From Deltaproteobacteria bacterium (GTDB lineage Bacteria > Desulfobacterota > Desulfobacteria > Desulfobacterales > Desulfobacteraceae): DNA of 5,901 nt. The position numbers and the translations under genes were made by a program. Location of the stretch: the NCBI GenBank assembly GCA_003647385.1, contig QMMT01000148.1, positions 1 through 5,901 of the forward strand, written 5' to 3'. The notes beneath the pieces were generated by a model, which was not told the DNA's origin, ran no database searches, and saw nothing but the letters and a program-made list of their open reading frames with translations. This document shows positions 1-5,890 of this stretch, piece after piece. Positions within the stretch are counted from its first letter, which is position 1. Every line of letters begins with the position of its first letter.

Positions 1-966
1 GATAAAGGTGATTTTGTAGATATTATTGATTTTGCCGAAAGCTCTATTTTAAATATTTCAGAAAAAAAATCAGGGGGTTCCTTTCAAAGTCTGGGAGATC
101 TTATCAATTTAAATATTGATAAGCTTGAGGAGCAGCAGGGAAAAGATGGCGGACTTTCAGGAATTTCTTCGGGTTATGCCAGACTCAACAGTATTACGTC
201 AGGTTTGCAGAAATCTGATTTAATTATTCTTGCGGCAAGACCCAGCATGGGAAAAACAGCTTTTGCCTTGAACATTGCCAGAAATGTTGCCCTTGAGGAA
301 CAAAAACCGGTTGCTGTATTCTCTCTTGAAATGTCCAATGAACAGCTTTCCATGAGACTTCTGACCTCTGAAGCACGCATCGATTCAAACCGGCTTAGAA
401 CCGGTTTTATTAACCAGGAGGACTGGCAGAATGCAACCGATGCGGCTGGTGTTTTAAATGACTTGCCTATTTTTATTGATGATACACCTAACATCACTGC
501 AATGGAAATAAGAGCAAAAGCAAGAAAACTATATCAAAAGCACAATGAAATCGGCCTGATTATCGTGGATTATCTTCAGTTGATGAAGCCGCCTTTCAGG
601 ACAGATCGAAGAGACCTTGAAATTGCTGAAATCTCACGATCATTAAAAGCACTTGCCAAAGAGCTTGATGTTCCGATTATGGCTTTATCCCAGCTGAACC
701 GAATGCTTGAACAACGATCGGATAAAAGGCCCATGCTGTCTGATCTTCGTGAATCAGGCGCTTTGGAACAGGACGCTGATATTGTGGCATTCATTTACAG
801 GGATGAAATCTATAATAAAGAACCGGATAATCCTAAAAAGGGAACTGCAGAAATTATAGTTGCTAAAAATAGAAACGGTGCGACAGGTACGGCTTTTATG
901 CATTTTCTGGGTCAATATACCCGGTTCGAAGAACTGGCACCGGATTCATACCAGGAATTTGAATGA
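1..966 (+). CDS. dnaB: Replicative DNA helicase DnaB, 3' part (5' end outside window)
   Basis: Hexameric 5'-3' helicase that unwinds DNA ahead of the replication fork and recruits primase. The frame is open from base 1 to the TGA at 964-966, giving 321 residues. Roughly the first 130-150 residues of a usual 440-470 residue DnaB are missing, that is, most of the N-terminal primase-binding domain. The first 60 or so visible residues are the end of that domain and the linker. The RecA-like ATPase domain follows: Walker A ARPSMGKT at 235-258, the FSLEMS motif near 319-336, Walker B LIIVDYLQLM at 556-585, then the SQLNR and LRESGALEQDAD boxes, and KNRNGATGT near the end carrying the arginine that reaches the neighbouring subunit. 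All key residues look intact, and no intein or insertion is seen. A start inside the window (for example TTG at 205) would cut into the ATPase domain and is not real. The stop overlaps the hflX start. Confidence 0.97.
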   Translation, partial: DKGDFVDIIDFAESSILNISEKKSGGSFQSLGDLINLNIDKLEEQQGKDGGLSGISSGYARLNSITSGLQKSDLIILAARPSMGKTAFALNIARNVALEEQKPVAVFSLEMSNEQLSMRLLTSEARIDSNRLRTGFINQEDWQNATDAAGVLNDLPIFIDDTPNITAMEIRAKARKLYQKHNEIGLIIVDYLQLMKPPFRTDRRDLEIAEISRSLKALAKELDVPIMALSQLNRMLEQRSDKRPMLSDLRESGALEQDADIVAFIYRDEIYNKEPDNPKKGTAEIIVAKNRNGATGTAFMHFLGQYTRFEELAPDSYQEFE

Positions 967-2585
967 AAAAAAAACTTTCCGGTAACACTTCGGGCCTGAG
1001 AAACACCCAGATCAAGAGGATAGAAAGTCTCTATAACTACAATACACCACCTGAGTATATTACAGACCCGGAACTTGTACATCTCCTGGTAAGCCTTTCC
1101 CATGACATCAGACGGCAGATAGGTCTGCTCATCGACCGAAGCGGAAAGGTAATTTATGTTATTGTCGGAGAACCCCACAGAATTGTTATCCCCATAACAG
1201 ACGGCTTTATGGCCCTTCCAGGGAAACTAAAGGGGCTGCGCCTCATCCATACCCATTTAAAGAGTGAACCCTTGACAAGGGATGATTTAACAGATCTTGC
1301 TTTGTTGCGACTGGACTATATAACGGCTGTTTGTATCACACAGAGCGGAAAGCCTGGAACTGTTTATTCTGCTCATATCCTTCCGGATGAAGATTCAGAT
1401 CCCTACCAGGTTATAGAGCCCGGTACCCTCCAACAATTGAATATTGACTGTCTTTCCCATATTCTGGCACTTGAATCTGAACTGACAAGAAAAAACTCAT
1501 TATACAAACCTGAATCCGGCAAAGAAAACGCTTTTTTAATCAATGCAGCGACCATGAATCCCAAAGAGGCCTGGGCTTCCATGGAGGAACTTAAAGAACT
1601 TTGCAAAACAAGTGGTATCAACGTGATTGGCAGCGCTATCCAACGAAGAAGAACCATTGATTCAAAATTTGTAGTGGGAAAAGGAAAACTTTCCAGCCTC
1701 ATCATTCAGGCAATTCAAAAACATGCGACCCTGCTTTTGTTTAACAGGGAATTATCTGCGGCCCAGATTCGATCTATTACTGATTTTGTTGAAATGAAAG
1801 TCATTGACCGAACCCAGTTGATCCTTGATATTTTTGCCAAGCAGGCTAAATCGAGAGAAGGTAAATTTCAGGTTGAACTGGCCCAGATGGAATATCTGCT
1901 GCCCAGACTGATCACTAAAAATACAGCTATGTCACGCTTGACAGGCGGCATCGGAGGCAGAGGACCCGGTGAAACAAAACTTGAACTCAACCGGCGAAGA
2001 GTTAGAGACAGGATCAACCGACTAAAAAAAGAGATTGTCAAAATCCATAAACAGCGCCATCAGCAAAAGGCTCGGCGTAAGCGAAAAGATTTACCCATTA
2101 TTTCGATTGTTGGTTATACAAATGCCGGCAAATCAACGCTTTTAAATACATTAACCCAAAGCAAAATTATCGTAGCCAATCGTTTGTTTGCCACCCTTGA
2201 TCCGTCCAGCAGGCGATTGAGGTTCCCAAAAGATACAGAGGTCATTATCACCGACACCGTCGGATTTATTCAAGATCTCCCAAAAGAATTGATGCAGGCT
2301 TTTCATGCCACCCTGGAAGAACTTTCTGATGCAAACATTATCTTACATGTGATAGATATCAGTAATCCCCGTTACCGGCAGCAAAAAGAATCTGTGGAAA
2401 AAATTTTAAAAAATTTGAAATTGGATACCATCCCTACCCTGTATATATTTAATAAAATCGACCGGATTGACCTTGAGTCTTTTGATGACAAATGGTTGTT
2501 AAATAAGGGTATTTCTGTCTGTGCCACCCAAAAGCAAACACTTACGCCTTTGGTTGAAAAATTGGAATCAATGGTAACAATATAA
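963..2585 (+). CDS. hflX: GTPase HflX, long form with N-terminal JAMM-like extension
   Basis: Ribosome-associated GTPase of the Obg-HflX class; known relatives bind the 50S subunit and rescue or split stalled ribosomes, often under stress. The product is 540 residues, against about 426 in E. coli. Residues from about 186 form the usual HflX N-domain (SMEELKELCKTSG at 206-218, VVGKGKL at 237-243). The hallmark GGIGGRGPGETKLELNRRR spans 328-346 and is followed by a basic helix. The G domain has G1 GYTNAGKST (384-392), switch I FATLDPSSR (409-417), G3 DTVGF (431-435) and G4 NKID (497-500); G5 near 518-522 reads SVCAT, where an SA-type motif is usual. Residues 1-185 are an extra domain with HTHLKSEPLTRDD at 96-108 (see findings). 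The ATG overlaps the dnaB stop by 4 bases and has AGGAA (953-957) five bases upstream, inside dnaB, so coupled translation is likely. A run of nine A follows the start. Confidence 0.96.
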   Translation: MKKKLSGNTSGLRNTQIKRIESLYNYNTPPEYITDPELVHLLVSLSHDIRRQIGLLIDRSGKVIYVIVGEPHRIVIPITDGFMALPGKLKGLRLIHTHLKSEPLTRDDLTDLALLRLDYITAVCITQSGKPGTVYSAHILPDEDSDPYQVIEPGTLQQLNIDCLSHILALESELTRKNSLYKPESGKENAFLINAATMNPKEAWASMEELKELCKTSGINVIGSAIQRRRTIDSKFVVGKGKLSSLIIQAIQKHATLLLFNRELSAAQIRSITDFVEMKVIDRTQLILDIFAKQAKSREGKFQVELAQMEYLLPRLITKNTAMSRLTGGIGGRGPGETKLELNRRRVRDRINRLKKEIVKIHKQRHQQKARRKRKDLPIISIVGYTNAGKSTLLNTLTQSKIIVANRLFATLDPSSRRLRFPKDTEVIITDTVGFIQDLPKELMQAFHATLEELSDANIILHVIDISNPRYRQQKESVEKILKNLKLDTIPTLYIFNKIDRIDLESFDDKWLLNKGISVCATQKQTLTPLVEKLESMVTI

Positions 2586-2616
2586 AAAAATTAGGTGTTG
2601 ACCAATCATTTTTTTT
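2572..2616 (+). terminator. Weak candidate terminator at the 3' end of hflX
   Basis: TGGTAAC (2572-2578) can pair with GTTGACCA (2597-2604) with one bulged base, across an 18-base A/T-rich loop, and a run of eight T follows at 2609-2616. The left arm lies in the last hflX codons. The stem is short and the loop long, so at best this is a weak intrinsic terminator. It overlaps the candidate promoter for the next small gene, so only one of the two may be real. Confidence 0.25.
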
Positions 2617-2626
2617 ACACTAAATA
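2598..2626 (+). promoter_or_regulatory. Candidate sigma70-type promoter for the small Cys-rich gene
   Basis: TTGACC (2598-2603, five of six matches to the -35 consensus) is separated by 17 bases from TAAATA (2621-2626, a weak -10). A better -10 hexamer, TATAAA at 2625-2630, lies too far away at 21 bases. The same TTGACCAAT string and 17-base spacing occur upstream of dnaA on the other strand, which slightly raises confidence. Transcription would start near 2633, about 20 bases before the ATG at 2655. Confidence 0.28.
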
Positions 2627-2654
2627 TAAAAAAAAACTGATATATGGAATGAAT

Positions 2655-2876
2655 ATGGAAATCAAACAACTGGACCAGATACTGATCAAAAATTCAAATG
2701 AAAAAGACGCTTTAGACATACCGGATTGTTTTGGAGATTTTAATAAAAAAAACAAGCTCTGCTCAACATATTGCTCAATATCCATACGATGCTGCGTTCT
2801 GCACAATAAAAGTCCAAAAATAGATATTTTGGAAAAACTATTAATCCACAACCAATATGCAATAAAACTCCAATAA
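2655..2876 (+). CDS. Small Cys-rich hypothetical protein (possible metal-binding knuckle)
   Basis: I do not recognise this gene. It would encode 73 residues, with five cysteines clustered in the middle as C25-X10-C36-X3-C40-X5-C46-C47, beginning with DCFGDF and including LCSTYC. The regions before (residues 1-18) and after (52-73) look helical and charged. No signal peptide or membrane segment is seen. Four or five closely spaced cysteines in a small soluble protein suggest zinc or another metal, but this is inference. The frame also opens at a GTG (2595), but ATG 2655 is preferred: GGA at 2646-2648 sits six bases upstream, and 2595 lies within the possible terminator and promoter. Another ATG at 2649 has no room for that binding site. 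The stop is 6 bases from the glcD stop on the other strand. It could be a chance frame in AT-rich DNA, although the Cys pattern argues against that. Confidence 0.5.
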   Translation: MEIKQLDQILIKNSNEKDALDIPDCFGDFNKKNKLCSTYCSISIRCCVLHNKSPKIDILEKLLIHNQYAIKLQ

Positions 2877-2882
2877 TTTTTT

Positions 2883-4262
2883 TTAAAGGAAAATCTTGCC
2901 GGGATTTAATATATTCTGAGGATCAAACACTTTTTTGATCCCTTTCATCAGTTCAATTTGTACTGCACCGATTTCCTGGACCAGATACTTTATTTTTGTT
3001 ACCCCCACCCCATGTTCTCCGGTAATGGTGCCCCCTAACCTCAACGTTGCATCAAACAACTCATCAACAGCCTTTTTTGCCCTTTTTAGTTCATTTTTAT
3101 CTGCTTTGTTATACATGATATTGCAATGGATATTTCCATCCCCGGCATGGCCAAAACTGACCACCTTTAAACCGGAGGTTTCCTGTATGTTCTGGGTCAC
3201 CTGAACCATATCAGGGATTTTATCTATTGGGACAACAATATCTTCGTTTATCTTATTATTTGCAATTTTATACAGGATTGGAGACAGAGCTTTTCTGGCA
3301 TCCCACAGCTTTTGAGCCTCAATCTCATCTTTTGCCACCATCACATCCAGAGCTTCATAAGAAAAACACACGGCTTTAATATTTTGGGCATCTTTTTCAA
3401 CACTCTTGACATCTCCATCCAGCTCAATGATCAACATGGCTTTGATGCTTTCAGGCAATTCAAAACTTAAGTGATCTTTAATAAGATCAAGACAGGCTTC
3501 ATCCAGATATTCTACACACCTTGGGACAACTGCTTCTTTCATGATACCGGATACGGTTTTAGCAGCCTTTTGTATGCTGTCAAAAAAAATCGCCATTGTT
3601 TTAATCGTTGCAGGCTTGGGCAGCAGTTTTAATGTGATCTGAGTCACCACCGCCAAAGTACCTTCCGAGCCAACAATCAGGCGTGTCAGATCATATCCGG
3701 CAACTCCCTTGGCCGTAGAAACTCCTGTCTGTATTACTTCTCCGGACGGCAGTACCGCGCTTAAGCCAAGGACATAGTCGCGTGTGACACCATACTTTAC
3801 AGCTCGTGGCCCCCCTGCACATTCACCAATATTTCCCCCAATGGTACAAACAGATGAACTTGCAGGATCAGGGGGATAAAACAACCCTTTTTCTTCTACG
3901 GTTTTGTGAATATCTGAGACAATGGCACCCGGTTGAACCTTGACTAAAAAATTATTTTCATCCACATCAAAAATTTGGTTCATTCGACTTGTAACCAGTA
4001 CAAGTCCTCCTTTTATCGGCACAGCCCCCCCGGTCATACCGGAGCCGGCACCCCGGGGTACCACAATCAAATTTTCTTTTGATGCCAATTGTAAAATTTG
4101 AACCACTTCTTTTTCTGATCCCGGAAAAATAATGACATCGGGAAGAAATGAATTGCCCGTAGCATCATAGGAGTAGCACAAGCGTTCTTCTTTTTCTTTT
4201 GTTACGAATTGTTTTCCTGATATCTTTTGAAGCTGTCGAAAAACGGAACCGGAAAGTCCCAT
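2883..4262 (-). CDS. FAD-linked oxidase, GlcD / D-lactate dehydrogenase family
   Basis: Cytoplasmic flavoprotein of the VAO/PCMH superfamily that oxidises a D-2-hydroxy acid (D-lactate, glycolate or similar) to the 2-oxo acid. The product is 459 residues and complete. The FAD-binding domain (about 38-217) has PRGAGSGMTGGAVP (69-82), YPPDPASSSVCTIGGNIGE (129-147), and GYDLTRLIVGSEGTL (189-203). The C-terminal FAD-oxidase domain has the metal-binding signatures FGHAGDGNIH (370-379) and GEHGVG (415-420), and ends with the typical FDPQNILNPGKIF. No signal peptide or membrane segment is visible. The exact substrate cannot be read from sequence, so no gene symbol is given. The ATG directly follows the dnaA stop, and its ribosome site AAGGGA lies within the last dnaA codons. 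The Fe-S partner often found next to such genes (GlcF or LldE type) does not follow; the next gene converges. Confidence 0.93.
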   Translation of the reverse strand: MGLSGSVFRQLQKISGKQFVTKEKEERLCYSYDATGNSFLPDVIIFPGSEKEVVQILQLASKENLIVVPRGAGSGMTGGAVPIKGGLVLVTSRMNQIFDVDENNFLVKVQPGAIVSDIHKTVEEKGLFYPPDPASSSVCTIGGNIGECAGGPRAVKYGVTRDYVLGLSAVLPSGEVIQTGVSTAKGVAGYDLTRLIVGSEGTLAVVTQITLKLLPKPATIKTMAIFFDSIQKAAKTVSGIMKEAVVPRCVEYLDEACLDLIKDHLSFELPESIKAMLIIELDGDVKSVEKDAQNIKAVCFSYEALDVMVAKDEIEAQKLWDARKALSPILYKIANNKINEDIVVPIDKIPDMVQVTQNIQETSGLKVVSFGHAGDGNIHCNIMYNKADKNELKRAKKAVDELFDATLRLGGTITGEHGVGVTKIKYLVQEIGAVQIELMKGIKKVFDPQNILNPGKIFL

Positions 4263-5654
4263 TTAAAGTTTCCCTTCTTCAATTTTTTTGGAAAGATAGT
4301 TTACTTGTTCAAAAATAACGCTTTTTTGTTTTAACTCTCTTTCAATTGAATTAATGGCATAGATAGCAGTAGCATGATATTTGTTAAAACTTGTACCGAT
4401 TTTTTTAATGGGTTGATCTGTATATTTTCTGGAAAGAAAAATTGCCATTTGCCGCGGTTTTACAATCCTTCTTTTCCTGGACGGGGATACAATATCAATC
4501 TCAGAAATTGAAAACTCTTTGCAGACCAATTTCTTTATCGTTTCAATCGTTACTCGTTTTTTTGCTCTTGAAATATTGGCAATAACACTTTTTGCCAGAG
4601 CAATATCAATATTGTATCCCATCAACTGTCCTTTTGCAGCCACGCCAAACAACCCGCTTTCAAGCTGCCGGACATCATCACATAACTCCTGAGCAATGTA
4701 CTCGGTCACCTGATTGGGAATTTCATATTCAAAAATTTTTGATTTCTTTTTTAATATTCTCACTCGAGTGGCATAATCCGGAGCATCAATTTGTGTGACA
4801 AGTCCCTGGGTTAACCGGGATTTCAGCTGGGCATTGAGTTTTGGAATCTCATCGGGGAGTTCACATCCTGAAAAAATAATTTTTTTATCTGCGTCAAGAA
4901 GATAATCCAACGTAATGGCAAGTTCTTTTTGTGTTGCATCCTTTCCAGACAGGAAATGAACATCTTCTAATATCAATACGTCACATTTTTTTCTGTATTT
5001 TTCTTTGAATCGCGCTATGGTATTATTTCTCAAAGAAAATATCATTTCATTGGTAAAATCTTCTGCCGTTATATAAAAAACTCTTTTGGAAAGGCTATTT
5101 GTAATAATATGATGTCCAACAGCCTGGGACAAATGGCTTTTACCCAGACCGGTTTTAGCCAAAAGATACAGCATGCTCGATCCTTTTATTTTCCCATGAG
5201 CAAGGGATAAGGATGCAGAGTATGCAAAGCTTGAATTATCCCCCACAACAAAATCATCAAAGGTAAACCCTTTTTTGAACATTCGTCCATTGTTAAACCT
5301 TACGTTAAGCCCGGGCAGATGCAGTTGCTTTGTTTTTTTTGATGATAAAGAAACAGCTGGATATGCACTTGTATTTTTGTTTTTTTCTTTTGAATTTACG
5401 CTTTCTTTTGAAGAAACTTTAAATTCTATATTGATGTCATTAACCCCTATTTTTGAAAATTCTTCTTCAAATATTGGAAGATAATTATCTTTTAACCGTT
5501 TTATAAAATAAGCATTCGGACTGGATAATTTAATATGGTTATTATCATATTCAAGAAGCTTAACAGGATCTATCCACATTCTATAACTATGATCAGGTAA
5601 TGTTTTTTTAATTTTATACTTTACTTGTTTCCAGAACGATTCCATATTTTCCAA
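4263..5654 (-). CDS. dnaA: DnaA-type replication initiator, divergent form
   Basis: AAA+ protein that binds origin boxes, melts origin DNA and loads DnaB. The product is 463 residues, in the normal range. Domain I is at about 5-70 (W8, MWIDPV at 26-31), and a poorly conserved Ser/Lys/Asn linker is at about 75-122. The AAA+ domain starts near FTFDDFVVG (130-138): Walker A AKTGLGKS (166-173), Walker B LILED (227-231), box VII LKSR (277-280), sensor 2 DVRQLE (327-332). Domain IV (about 368-463) has KPRQMAIFLSRK (399-410) and IGTSFNKYHATAIYAI (419-434). Several positions differ from the common DnaA: A166 for the first Walker Gly, E230 for the first Walker B Asp, GCE for SDR after sensor 1, Q276 for an Arg, and NKYHATA where FGGRDHTTV-like sequence is usual. 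It could be the main DnaA of its lineage or a second DnaA. It is followed by glcD rather than dnaN. The TTG start at 5654 has GAGGT eight bases upstream; ATG at 5645 is the alternative. Confidence 0.9.
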   Translation of the reverse strand: MENMESFWKQVKYKIKKTLPDHSYRMWIDPVKLLEYDNNHIKLSSPNAYFIKRLKDNYLPIFEEEFSKIGVNDINIEFKVSSKESVNSKEKNKNTSAYPAVSLSSKKTKQLHLPGLNVRFNNGRMFKKGFTFDDFVVGDNSSFAYSASLSLAHGKIKGSSMLYLLAKTGLGKSHLSQAVGHHIITNSLSKRVFYITAEDFTNEMIFSLRNNTIARFKEKYRKKCDVLILEDVHFLSGKDATQKELAITLDYLLDADKKIIFSGCELPDEIPKLNAQLKSRLTQGLVTQIDAPDYATRVRILKKKSKIFEYEIPNQVTEYIAQELCDDVRQLESGLFGVAAKGQLMGYNIDIALAKSVIANISRAKKRVTIETIKKLVCKEFSISEIDIVSPSRKRRIVKPRQMAIFLSRKYTDQPIKKIGTSFNKYHATAIYAINSIERELKQKSVIFEQVNYLSKKIEEGKL

Positions 5655-5662
5655 AAAAAATG

Positions 5663-5667
5663 ACCTC
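5663..5667 (-). promoter_or_regulatory. Ribosome binding site supporting the TTG start of dnaA
   Basis: On the minus strand GAGGT lies eight bases upstream of TTG at 5654, with a T-rich spacer. It is 17 bases from the ATG at 5645, too far for that codon. The ATG has only a weak GGAA just upstream, so the TTG start is favoured, though the two products differ by just three residues. Confidence 0.55.
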
Positions 5668-5743
5668 TTCCTTCCAACTTAAGGATTAAAACACTTGTTT
5701 ATAGAGCAAATTTAACAATTAATGACGAATAAAACTGATACTC

Positions 5744-5761
5744 AAAAAAGTATGCTTTTTT
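5744..5761. repeat. Small A/T-rich inverted repeat
   Basis: AAAAAAG (5744-5750) and CTTTTTT (5755-5761) are perfect inverted copies around the loop TATG. The stem has one G-C pair, so it would be weak as a terminator. It overlaps the candidate dnaA -10 region and start point, and may simply reflect A/T tracts or local DNA bending. Confidence 0.4.
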
Positions 5762-5787
5762 TTATTGAAATATCTTTTATTGGTCAA
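5759..5787 (-). promoter_or_regulatory. Candidate sigma70-type promoter of dnaA-glcD
   Basis: Read on the minus strand, TTGACC (5787-5782) is followed after 17 bases by TAAAAA (5764-5759). The -35 matches five of six consensus bases and the -10 four of six. Transcription would start near 5752, leaving a leader of about 98 bases. A perfect TATAAT at 5860-5855 has no -35 at suitable distance, and TATAAA near 5700 also lacks one, so other start points remain possible. Confidence 0.33.
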
Positions 5788-5820
5788 ATCTAATAAGAAG
5801 TGTTAGATTAATGTTAGATT
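5787..5820. repeat. Three related 9-mers forming a palindrome plus direct repeat (possible operator)
   Basis: TGTTAGATT occurs twice in direct orientation, at 5801-5809 and 5812-5820, with an 11-base period close to one helical turn. AATCTAATA at 5787-5795 is its inverted copy with one difference (AATCTAACA would be exact), giving a 9-base stem with one G-T pair across AGAAG. The cluster abuts the candidate -35 of dnaA, a common place for a regulator to bind. The binding protein is unknown; autoregulation by the DnaA product is possible. Confidence 0.5.
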
Positions 5821-5881
5821 TTTGTTTGGCATAATTTTTTAATTTATTGATTTCATTATATTTTTTCTGTGAAACAAAATT

Positions 5882-5890
5882 TTATCCAAA
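5882..5890 (+). promoter_or_regulatory. DnaA-box-like 9-mer
   Basis: TTATCCAAA differs from the classical box TTATCCACA at one position and lies in A/T-rich non-coding DNA about 230 bases upstream of dnaA. It is a single copy within the window, so on its own it is weak evidence for an origin. Confidence 0.25.

Noticed and set aside
174..1705. Minus-strand frames opposite dnaB and hflX
   Set aside because: They lie opposite strongly conserved coding sequence and show no recognisable motifs.
2595..2654. GTG at 2595 as start of the small gene, adding 20 residues
   Set aside because: It has no ribosome site, and the added stretch overlaps the possible terminator and promoter; ATG 2655 is better placed.
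2842..2850. TAATCCACA, one mismatch from a DnaA box
   Set aside because: Single copy inside the small gene with no neighbouring boxes; expected by chance.
2857..2884. T run after the small gene as a terminator
   Set aside because: Eight T follow at 2877-2884, but I find no stable hairpin before them on either strand.
5570..5578. CTATCCACA, one mismatch from a DnaA box
   Set aside because: It lies inside dnaA codons for the conserved MWIDP region, so the coding constraint explains it.
5824..5840. TTTGGCATA as part of a sigma54 promoter
   Set aside because: The required GC element at -12 is absent at the right spacing.
5855..5860. Perfect TATAAT on the minus strand
   Set aside because: No -35 at 16-18 bases, and such hexamers are common in A/T-rich DNA.
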